From JAMXLO01 sp046735215 (lineage in GTDB: Bacteria; Pseudomonadota; Alphaproteobacteria; Acetobacterales; Acetobacteraceae), in assembly GCA_046735215.1 (NCBI GenBank), contig JBKPSV010000205.1, positions 1-14,461 on the forward strand: a DNA stretch of 14,461 nt, given 5' to 3'. The position numbers and the translations under genes were made by a program. Below the pieces are notes generated by a model. The model was not told the DNA's origin. It did no database searches and worked only from the letters and a program-made list of their open reading frames with translations. Positions 6,215-12,902 of this stretch are shown piece by piece; position 1 is the first letter of the stretch; each line of letters opens with the position of its first letter.

Positions 6215-7819
6215 TTAAACACGCGTGACATCTGCCTGCACCATATCGGCCAGCTTCTCGCCGATCATGATCGATGGGGCGTTTGTGTTGCCCGACGTGA
6301 GCGTCGGCATGATCGACGCATCGGCGATCCGGAGACCGGCAATTCCGTGCACTCGCAGCTGCGCATCCACAACCGCCATCGGATCGGTGCCCATCTTGCA
6401 AGTCCCGACTGGATGATATGTCGTTTCCGCCACCTGCTTCACCCAATGCAGGATCTCATCATCCGCGGTTGTCGACGCGCCCGGCGCCAGCTCTGCCACT
6501 TGCATCGGCGCCATTGCCGCAGCTGTCATGATGGCGCGCGCAATGCGCACCGCGCGCACCGTCACCTCTACATCGATCGGCGACGAGAGAAAGTTGAAGT
6601 TGATGGTCGGTGGGCGGCGTGGATCAGCCGAAACGATGTGGATGTGCCCCTTGCTCTCGGGTCGCATCGGATGCGCGTAGCAGGTCATGCCGCACTCACG
6701 CGACAGCTTGGGGCCATGACGGCCGGGCTCGGTCAGCATCGGCACCCAGCCGAGCAGCACGTCCGGTGCCTCCAACCCCTCGCGCGAGCGCACAAACGCG
6801 CGGATCGGCGCCGCAACGCCGCCCAACATGCCGTCGCCGAACACGGCGTAGCGCAAGGCCTGTCCCACCAGGCCAAGCCCACGCCCCCGTTCGTTGAAGG
6901 TCATGCCCTTCGCACCGATCGCCCAGCGCGTCCGCGGCGCATAGTGATCGCGCAGATTCTCCCCGACACCAGGCAGCGCGTGACGTACGTTGATCCCTAG
7001 GTCGTGCAGCCTCTCCGGCTGGCCGATGCCTGACAGCTCCAGCAACTGTGGAGAGTTGATCGACCCGGCACTTACCACGACTTCTCGCGCGGCACGCGCC
7101 TCGCGCGGTTCACCACGCACTGAATAGCGAACACCTGTGCAGCGCTTGCCATCCAGCACCAGCGCTTCGGCCAACGCCTCGGTCTCGATGTGCAGGTTCG
7201 GGCGCCTGCGTATCGGATCTAGATAGCAGCGCGCGGTGCTCATTCGGCGGCCAACCGCAATTGACGCCTGGCTCATCGCGATGCCGTCCTGTGCGGCGCC
7301 GTTGTAGTCGGGATTGTGCGGAATGCCGACCTGCTGCGCCGCCTCGATCAGCGCCTTAAAGATCGGCAGGCGCGGCGGTGGATTGGTGACGCGGATTGGG
7401 CCATCGCGACCACGATATTCGGCGTCACCGCCAGCAAAACTCTCCATCCGCTTGAAGAACGGCAGAACGTCCTGATAGCTCCAACCGTGGTTGCCCATCT
7501 GCGCCCAGGTGTCGAAGTCCTGCGCCTGGCCGCGAACGAACGCCATGCCGTTGATTGCGCTGGAGCCGCCAAGAAGTTTACCGCGCGGCACGGGCAGTAT
7601 GCGTCCATAGGTATTTGGCTCCGGCTGCGCACTGTACAGCCAGTTCGCTGCAGGATTGGCGATCAGCTTCGCATAGCCGATGGGAATGCGTGACCACGGA
7701 TGGCCAGCGCGCCCGGCCTCGAGCAGCAGCACTTTGTTGCCCGCATTCGAGGACAATCGATTGGCAACGACGGCACCGGCCGAACCTGCACCAACCACGA
7801 TGTAGTCGTAGGTCTGCAT
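6215..7819 (-). CDS. GMC family FAD-dependent alcohol/choline dehydrogenase-type oxidoreductase
   Basis: The 534-residue protein oxidises an alcohol with FAD. The N-terminal dinucleotide fold has VVGAGSAG (8-15) and the acidic end of strand two at LLLEAG (31-36). GMC signature 1 is RGKLLGGSSAINGMAFVRG (79-97) and signature 2 is the block GSINSPQLLELSGIG. The C-terminal catalytic pair is H469 in TYHPVGTCKMG and N511 in SGNTNAPSIMIGE, which places it with the choline/alcohol dehydrogenase branch. No signal peptide is seen. ATG 7819 is preceded only by a G-rich tract. A neighbouring SDR suggests two-step oxidation of a primary or secondary alcohol; the substrate is unknown. It is first in the three-gene minus-strand group. 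Confidence 0.93.
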   Translation of the reverse strand: MQTYDYIVVGAGSAGAVVANRLSSNAGNKVLLLEAGRAGHPWSRIPIGYAKLIANPAANWLYSAQPEPNTYGRILPVPRGKLLGGSSAINGMAFVRGQAQDFDTWAQMGNHGWSYQDVLPFFKRMESFAGGDAEYRGRDGPIRVTNPPPRLPIFKALIEAAQQVGIPHNPDYNGAAQDGIAMSQASIAVGRRMSTARCYLDPIRRRPNLHIETEALAEALVLDGKRCTGVRYSVRGEPREARAAREVVVSAGSINSPQLLELSGIGQPERLHDLGINVRHALPGVGENLRDHYAPRTRWAIGAKGMTFNERGRGLGLVGQALRYAVFGDGMLGGVAAPIRAFVRSREGLEAPDVLLGWVPMLTEPGRHGPKLSRECGMTCYAHPMRPESKGHIHIVSADPRRPPTINFNFLSSPIDVEVTVRAVRIARAIMTAAAMAPMQVAELAPGASTTADDEILHWVKQVAETTYHPVGTCKMGTDPMAVVDAQLRVHGIAGLRIADASIMPTLTSGNTNAPSIMIGEKLADMVQADVTRV

Positions 7820-7839
7820 GCGTAAGCCCCCCGGGACAG

Positions 7840-7869
7840 GTTGCAGCCCGAAACGCTGAACACGGTCAA
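7840..7869 (-). promoter_or_regulatory. possible promoter for the GMC-membrane protein-SDR group
   Basis: On the minus strand TTGACC (7869-7864) is followed after 18 bases by TGCAAC (7845-7840), 20 bases ahead of the GMC ATG. The -35 box is good and the -10 box poor. The 125-base divergent region 7820-7944 must also hold the promoter for the MetE-like gene, which I could not identify. Confidence 0.3.
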
Positions 7870-7944
7870 GGGAAGCAGAGCCAGCCGGCCCTGACAGGCG
7901 GCATCGACGCCTCTACCATGGACGAACTTGGAGGAGCGATCTGC

Positions 7945-8988
7945 ATGCCCTACCCGACCCACCTGCTGCCGACCACCGTCGTCGGCAGCTATCCCCAGCC
8001 TGACTGGCTGGTCGATCGCGAAGGACTGCACGCGCACGGTGTGCCGCGGGTGCATGCGCACGACATCTGGCGTATCGCCCAACCGCTGTTGGAACAGGCG
8101 CAGGACGATGCAACGATTCTGGCGATCCGCGACATGGAGCGCGCCGGCATCGACATCATCACTGACGGCGAAATTCGCCGCGAAAGCTACTCCAACCGCT
8201 TCGCCCTCGCGCTCGATGGCATCGATGCCGATGCACCCGGCGAGGTCAACGCACAATTCAACCGCGCCACCCCTGTCCCGCGCGTGGTCGGCAGGATCCG
8301 CCGCCGCGCACCCGTCGAATTGCGCGACGTGCAGTTCCTGCTGCGCCAGACGGACCACCCGAGCAAGATCACCCTGCCCGGCCCGTTCACCCTCTCGCGC
8401 CAGGCGAAGAACGAGCACTATAAGGACGAAGCCGAACTGACGATGGACTATGCCATTGCAGTAAACGAGGAACTGCGCGACTTGAAGGCGTCAGGCGTCG
8501 ATGTGATTCAGCTCGATGAACCCTGGGTACGAACCGATCCTGACAAAGCGCTCCGCTACGGCATTCCGGCGATCAATCGCGCGCTGCAGGGCATCGACGG
8601 CCCGACCGTGGTGCACATCTGCTTCGGCTACGCTGCCGTGGTGAAGCAGCAGAAGCCCACGGGCTACAGCTTCCTGCCGCAACTGGCCGATACCGTCGCG
8701 CGGCAGATCTCCATCGAGGCCGCACAACCAAGACTTGACCTCGGCGTGCTGCGCGACCTGTCAGATAAGCAGATCATGCTGGGCGTGCTCGATCTTGGTG
8801 ACACGAATGTAGAGACGCCCCAGCTCGTCGCCGATCGCATCCGTGCCGGCCTGAAGTATGTCGCGCCTGACCGACTGATCCCCGCTCCCGATTGCGGCAT
8901 GAAGTACCTGCCGCGCGACGTTGCCTTCGGCAAGCTTCGTTCGCTCGCCGAAGGCGCCGCCATTGTTCGTCGCGAACTGGCCGGATAG
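7945..8988 (+). CDS. stand-alone MetE C-terminal-domain protein (cobalamin-independent methionine synthase II family)
   Basis: A 347-residue TIM-barrel methyltransferase homologue that matches only the catalytic C-terminal half of MetE, which is about twice as long. It begins with PTTVVGSYPQPDW (9-21) and has ITDGEIRRESY (72-82), ITLPGPFTLSR (142-152) and DVIQLDEPW (186-194). Zinc ligands fit H224 and C226 in VVHICFG, E258 in ISIEAA and C317 in APDCGMKY. The family includes core-MetE methionine synthases and epoxyalkane:coenzyme M transferase, so the thiol acceptor and alkyl donor are uncertain. ATG 7945 follows GGAGGAG; an ATG at 7918 has no such site. It is divergent from the GMC gene and converges with the cyclase-like gene at a 6-base gap. 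Confidence 0.88.
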   Translation: MPYPTHLLPTTVVGSYPQPDWLVDREGLHAHGVPRVHAHDIWRIAQPLLEQAQDDATILAIRDMERAGIDIITDGEIRRESYSNRFALALDGIDADAPGEVNAQFNRATPVPRVVGRIRRRAPVELRDVQFLLRQTDHPSKITLPGPFTLSRQAKNEHYKDEAELTMDYAIAVNEELRDLKASGVDVIQLDEPWVRTDPDKALRYGIPAINRALQGIDGPTVVHICFGYAAVVKQQKPTGYSFLPQLADTVARQISIEAAQPRLDLGVLRDLSDKQIMLGVLDLGDTNVETPQLVADRIRAGLKYVAPDRLIPAPDCGMKYLPRDVAFGKLRSLAEGAAIVRRELAG

Positions 8989-8994
8989 CGCCGA

Positions 8995-9702
8995 CTATTC
9001 GACCAGTCGCAGTTCAGCCGCCCGTCTGGCGGGCAATGGCCGCAGCACGAACGCCTCCACGGGCTGCGGCACGTTCTTCAGCATCAGCGCGCCGAGTGAT
9101 TCGAACGACAGGCCCAGCCGATCGCCCCCTCGCTCATGCGCGGCGCGCGAAATGCAGACACCGCCAGGCGGGCACACCTCCTGCAAGCGCACGGCGATGA
9201 TGATCCCGCTGCCGTGGAAGTCGCGCCCGTCTCGGATCACATCGCCCAAATCGACACCGACGCGCAGGCGCAGGGTGTTGTCGTCCGGCCACCCGTCGTT
9301 CTGGCGCGCCAGCTCGTACTGCATGGCGACAGCGCATCTCACCGCGCCGCTGACGCTGTCGAACGTGACCAGCATCGAATCTCCCGCTGTCTGCACCACG
9401 CGACCACCGTGCCAACGGATGGCCGGCCTGATCAGCCGATGCATGCTGCGCAGCCGTGCAACGGTTCCGGTGTCGTCGCGATGAAACAGCCGGCTGTAGC
9501 CAACAAGATCGGCATACAGAGCCGCCATCAGTCGGCCAGTAGGCCGGCGCCGCCACGCCAACCGACGTGTCGGTTCACTCGAAAAACGCTGGGTTGGCGC
9601 AGACCGGTCGTCGTCGGGATGGGAAGCCCGAAACGATAACGCAGGCGCAGGCTTCGATTGGTACACATCCAGGAATCGCCGCAGCATGACACGTCTCGGC
9701 AC
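8995..9702 (-). CDS. class III adenylate/guanylate cyclase-like protein with degenerate catalytic residues
   Basis: A 235-residue protein from GTG 9702; an in-frame ATG at 9687 gives 230 residues. Neither start has a clear ribosome site. Residues 1-55 are basic and low complexity; a class III cyclase homology domain spans about 57-220. The metal-binding aspartates are present (D65 in ALYADLVGYS, D108 in QTAGDSMLVTF). The segment that usually reads GDGVNxAAR is GSGIIIAVR (164-172). The base-contact Asp is therefore Ser165 and the transition-state Asn is Ile168, while the Arg is kept (R172). The adenine-contact Lys position is Q104. It is probably inactive, altered in nucleotide choice, or reliant on a partner. 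An intrinsic terminator lies 36 bases upstream. Confidence 0.82.
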   Translation of the reverse strand: MPRRVMLRRFLDVYQSKPAPALSFRASHPDDDRSAPTQRFSSEPTRRLAWRRRPTGRLMAALYADLVGYSRLFHRDDTGTVARLRSMHRLIRPAIRWHGGRVVQTAGDSMLVTFDSVSGAVRCAVAMQYELARQNDGWPDDNTLRLRVGVDLGDVIRDGRDFHGSGIIIAVRLQEVCPPGGVCISRAAHERGGDRLGLSFESLGALMLKNVPQPVEAFVLRPLPARRAAELRLVE

Positions 9703-9737
9703 TTTCGGTGCGAAGCAGAAGAAAGCCGGTCGGGATG

Positions 9738-9767
9738 AAAAAGCCCCGTCGATGGCTGGCGGGGCTT
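9738..9767 (-). terminator. intrinsic terminator downstream of the LLM gene
   Basis: On the minus strand AAGCCCCG and CGGGGCTT (9767-9760 and 9748-9741) form an 8-bp stem with an 11-base loop. The downstream arm runs into a T tract (CGGGGCTTTTTC), the classic Rho-independent layout. It ends transcription coming from the LLM gene and the possible 76-codon ORF, so the cyclase-like gene must rely on its own promoter in the short space before 9702 or on read-through. Confidence 0.8.
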
Positions 9768-9774
9768 GGCGCTG

Positions 9775-10005
9775 CTAGCTGATGTACAGAGCTAGAGCGT
9801 GTGCGACCCCGAACCCGCAGCCATGCGGATCAGGCGCGTAAGACAACCAGTAATGAAACGCGGGGCGTCCATGCGGTCCGATTAGCATGATCTTCGTCGA
9901 ATACCGACGCGAAATTGCGACTTGCAGATCACAGAATTGCGAGGTTCCGTATCGTCCGAGTTCCCTTCCATCAACGAAGCAACGTTGCTCCGGAACGGCA
10001 TGCAC
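9775..10005 (-). CDS. possible small ORF coupled to the LLM gene, function unknown
   Basis: A 76-codon frame starts with GTG at 10005, sharing one base with the LLM stop (TAGTG). AGGA lies about 8 bases upstream inside the LLM gene, and the stop is 7 bases before the terminator stem. It reads MHAVPEQRCFVDGRELG and ends ..GFGVAHALALYIS. I recognise no family. It has no hydrophobic N-terminus and is moderately Cys/His/Tyr rich. Against it: GC is visibly lower than in neighbours, third-position bias is weak, and an overlapping 39-codon ATG frame starts at 10001. It could be untranslated 3' sequence. If it is not real, the interval 9703-10004 holds only the terminator. Confidence 0.3.
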   Translation of the reverse strand: MHAVPEQRCFVDGRELGRYGTSQFCDLQVAISRRYSTKIMLIGPHGRPAFHYWLSYAPDPHGCGFGVAHALALYIS

Positions 10006-10922
10006 TATGCCAATCCTATTACTTCGGCCATGGCCTGCACCTGCTCCTCATAGCGCGACACCGGATTGAGCAGCAGGTGGTTCGCGCCCATGGCGACGAC
10101 TTCCTCGAGCTTTGCTCGTACCTGCTCCGGCGTTCCATGAATGCCGGACGCATCGGTCCCAGGCGGATTGTGATACACGTCGGTGAACCAGCGGTGCAGC
10201 TCGGCGCGCGCCACCTCTGGTTTCTCATCAACCGCCATAAAGATCCGCTTGGAGATCGGATACTTTCCAGGATCCCGCCCCGCCTGCTCCAGCGCCTCGC
10301 GCAACAGCGGCACCGACCGCCCGAACTCGGCGATGCTTGACCCGCCGGATCCCATCCAACCGTCGGCAATGGAGGCGGCGCGCCGCACGGCGTTTGGATG
10401 ACCGACACCCATCCAGATCGGCAGCGGGTTCTGCACCGGCTTGGGCCACATTGTGTCGCCCCCCAAGTGGTAGAATCGCCCCTGGTGCTCGACTTTCTGC
10501 TGCGTCCACAATGCGCGGATCAGCGCCACCTCTTCGCGGAACCGGGCAACCCGCCCCTCCTCCGGGACCTCGAATTGCCGATAGTGATGCTCGCGCCCTA
10601 GCCCCACGCCAAGGATCGCCCGACCGCCACTCAAGTGATCCAGCGTTGCCCACTGGTGCGCCACCATCAGCGGACTATGGATCGCCAGGACGACCACCGA
10701 TGCACCGAGCCGGATGCGCGTCGTCACCGCCGCCGCGTAGGTCAGCGCCACGACCGGATCGAAACACGTTACATGGTCGAGTGTATTCTCCGTGACCCAC
10801 AGATCGCGAAAGCCCAGGGCCTCCGCGCGCTGCGCCACGGCGCGCACCGATGCGACGCCGATTGCATCCGGCGAGCGGTGTGGCAGCGACATGCCGAATG
10901 GTATCCGATCCTTGAGCGCCAT
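10005..10922 (-). CDS. LLM class (luciferase-like) flavin-dependent oxidoreductase
   Basis: A 305-residue TIM-barrel protein of the bacterial luciferase-like family, which uses FMN or F420. It has FGMSLPHRSPDAIG (9-22), EALGFRDLWVTENTLDHV (34-51), TTRIRLGASVVVLAIHSPLMVA (67-88) and the diagnostic LDHLSGGRAILGVGLGRE (94-111). The blocks PKPVQNPLPIWMGVG and AASIADGWM occur further on. Cofactor and substrate cannot be told apart here. ATG 10922 has GGAGGG about 9 bases upstream and yields the usual family length. The frame stays open upstream for another 75 codons or so, but those encode a transporter remnant (see the pseudogene). Its promoter must lie within or beyond that remnant; I could not find it. 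The transcript is terminated at 9738-9767. Confidence 0.9.
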   Translation of the reverse strand: MALKDRIPFGMSLPHRSPDAIGVASVRAVAQRAEALGFRDLWVTENTLDHVTCFDPVVALTYAAAVTTRIRLGASVVVLAIHSPLMVAHQWATLDHLSGGRAILGVGLGREHHYRQFEVPEEGRVARFREEVALIRALWTQQKVEHQGRFYHLGGDTMWPKPVQNPLPIWMGVGHPNAVRRAASIADGWMGSGGSSIAEFGRSVPLLREALEQAGRDPGKYPISKRIFMAVDEKPEVARAELHRWFTDVYHNPPGTDASGIHGTPEQVRAKLEEVVAMGANHLLLNPVSRYEEQVQAMAEVIGLA

Positions 10923-11290
10923 CCCGAAATTCCCTCCGTGCCCTGCCGCCGCCCCCTTGAGCATCCGCGGCTGGAACAGCGTCAGCGGCCAGCAGCAAAG
11001 CGCCACAATGCCCAACAACCAGAATATGTCGAGATAGCTCATGATAGACGCCTGCGCCTGCAGCGCTGCCAGCCGTGCATGATGGAATTGCGCACGCTCC
11101 AGCAGCAGTGTCTGCGCCAACGACTCCCCTACGCTGCCGTCAGGTTGCGCAACAGGTCGAGAAATGCCGGTGCCTCATTGGTCTGATCACCAGGAACCAC
11201 GACATGGGATACGACGCTCAGTGGGATGAACAGCAGCGGCAGCCACACGACTTGGACCATCCTCGCCATCGCCAACGGCCCAGTCCGTGC
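10923..11290 (-). pseudogene. decayed 3' end of a DHA2 (EmrB/QacA) MFS efflux transporter
   Basis: Two minus-strand frames encode consecutive parts of one transporter C-terminus. Frame A (11290-11129) reads MARMVQVVWLPLLFIPLS then VVVPGDQTNEAPAFLDLLRNL and soon hits TAG. Frame B continues from about 11145 with GSVGESLAQTLLLERAQFHHARL, then SYLDIFWLLGIVALCCWPL and PRMLKGAAAGHGG. In intact DHA2 proteins the RNLGGSxGxSL block is continuous, so one base is missing near 11140. EmrB has about 35 more residues between its HHAQL motif and the last helix, so an internal deletion is likely. No stop codon separates the remnant from the LLM gene; the two are fused in frame. A third short trace (TLSTDW, about 11290-11310) may extend it. 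The 5' part is absent. Confidence 0.75.
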
Positions 11291-11437
11291 TCAGTGTGCC
11301 GTTCGGCGTCACTCTGCCGGGTGGTGCGCTCGCTTGTTTCAGCGCGATAGGGATCGTCCTTGATTGCCAATAAGGGCCGCAAGCGCGACGGTCCCATGCC
11401 TCAAATGATCACGGACGCCTTGATCGGAGATGCCGGC

Positions 11438-12880
11438 ATGAACGAGGAGCTGATCCGCCTTCCTGCAACCGAGGTCGTTGCCAAACTGCGCCGCCGCGAC
11501 GTCTCCCCGCTTCAGCTGATCGACGCGGCCGCCGCCCGCATTGCACAGGTAGAGCCGGCGGTGAATGCCTTGCCGACGCTATGTTTGGATCGCGCCCGCG
11601 ATCATGCCAAGCAGCTGATGAACGGAAACCGCCGCGAAGCCGAGAACGAGCCCGGCTGGGTAGGCGGTTTGCCTGTCGCGATCAAAGATCTGACCGATGT
11701 CGCTGGCGTTCGCACTACCTATGGCTCGCCGATCTTCCGCGATCACATTCCAGCGGTATCGCATCCTGTGGTCGAACGGATCGAGCGCAAGGGCGGCATC
11801 GTCATCGCCAAGTCCAATACGCCGGAGTTCGGCGCAGGCGGCAGCACGTTCAACGAAGTGTTCGGTCGCACGCGCAACCCATGGAACACCTCGCTGACCT
11901 GCGGTGGGTCCACCGGTGGCGGCGCAGTGGCGCTGGCTGCCGGGGAGGTATGGCTCGCACAAGGCACCGACCACGGTGGTTCGCTCCGCCGCCCTGGCAC
12001 CTATTGCTCTGTCGTTGGATTGCGCCCCTCGCCTGGCCGGGTCACGCGCGGGACTGCAAACAATTTGTGGTCGCCATTGTCGGTTCAAGGCCCGATGGCA
12101 CGCAACATTCCGGACCTGGCGTTGTTTCTCGACACCATGGCCGGCCTCTGCCCGCACGATCCGATGACGTTCGCGGAACCCGCACTATCGTTTGCTGAAG
12201 CCGTTGCGGCAGCAAGACCGCCGCGCCGTATCGCCTATACCTCCGACTATGGTGGTCGCATTCCGGTGGATCGCGAAACGCGCGAGATCTGTGCACGCGC
12301 GGTGCGCCGCTTCGAGGAACTTGGCTGCATCGTCGAAGAATTTGCGCCTGATCTCGGCGCGATCGACGAGGCGTTCATGGTGCTTCGCTCGCAGCACTTT
12401 GTGGTGGATCGCGAGATGCAGATGCAGACGCACCGCGACCTGCTGAAGGCGGACATCATTTGGAACACGGAGCGAGGCCTGGCGCAGACGCCAAGCCGCA
12501 TCGCCTGGGCCGAGCGCGAGCGTGCCGCATTCTTTCGCCGGTTCGCCGCGATGTTCGAAACCTACGACATCTTTGTATCACCCGGTGCGTCGACGCCCGC
12601 ATTCGACGTGAACCTGCGGCACCCCGATTACGTCGATGGCAGGAAGCTCACCGATTATATGGGTGCATCGACGTTGAACGCGGCAGTGACGATGACAAGC
12701 TGTCCCGCAGTCGCGCTACCTTGCGGGTTCGACCAGTACGGCCGGCCGGTCGGGCTTCAGGTGACAGCACCGATCAGGGGGGAGGCGCGTGCCTTGAGCG
12801 CCGCCTGGCTGTTCGAGCAACTCACCGGCCTTGACAGGCTGTTACCGATCGACCCGCGCGAAGGTACTGTGCCACCATAA
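11438..12880 (+). CDS. amidase signature family hydrolase
   Basis: A 480-residue enzyme that hydrolyses an amide by Ser-cisSer-Lys catalysis. K83 lies in GLPVAIKDLTDVAG, cis-Ser S158 in CGGSTGGGAVALAAGE and nucleophile S182 in GTDHGGSLRRPG. The spacings (75 and 24 residues) equal those of the FAAH triad (142/217/241). The usual GGSSGG reads GGSTGG, a conservative change next to the catalytic serine. The C-terminal part has SCPAVALPCGFDQYGRPVGLQV. The start at 11438 follows GGAG at 8 bases and gives the family N-terminus NEELIRLPATEVVAKL; earlier in-frame TTG and ATG codons lack ribosome sites. It is followed 22 bases later by an M20 peptidase on the same strand, pointing to amide or peptide breakdown. 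The substrate is unknown. Confidence 0.93.
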   Translation: MNEELIRLPATEVVAKLRRRDVSPLQLIDAAAARIAQVEPAVNALPTLCLDRARDHAKQLMNGNRREAENEPGWVGGLPVAIKDLTDVAGVRTTYGSPIFRDHIPAVSHPVVERIERKGGIVIAKSNTPEFGAGGSTFNEVFGRTRNPWNTSLTCGGSTGGGAVALAAGEVWLAQGTDHGGSLRRPGTYCSVVGLRPSPGRVTRGTANNLWSPLSVQGPMARNIPDLALFLDTMAGLCPHDPMTFAEPALSFAEAVAAARPPRRIAYTSDYGGRIPVDRETREICARAVRRFEELGCIVEEFAPDLGAIDEAFMVLRSQHFVVDREMQMQTHRDLLKADIIWNTERGLAQTPSRIAWAERERAAFFRRFAAMFETYDIFVSPGASTPAFDVNLRHPDYVDGRKLTDYMGASTLNAAVTMTSCPAVALPCGFDQYGRPVGLQVTAPIRGEARALSAAWLFEQLTGLDRLLPIDPREGTVPP

Positions 12881-12902
12881 AGGACAGCCAACAGGAGCCC
12901 GC

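Noticed and set aside
7555..7944. N-terminal extension of the MetE-like frame
   Set aside because: It is antisense to the GMC gene start, and a good GGAGGAG site precedes ATG 7945, which gives the conserved TTVVGSYPQP N-terminus.
9887..10069. Plus-strand 60-codon frame opposite the LLM 3' end
   Set aside because: It has no ribosome site, overlaps the conserved LLM coding sequence, and its composition is that of a shadow frame.
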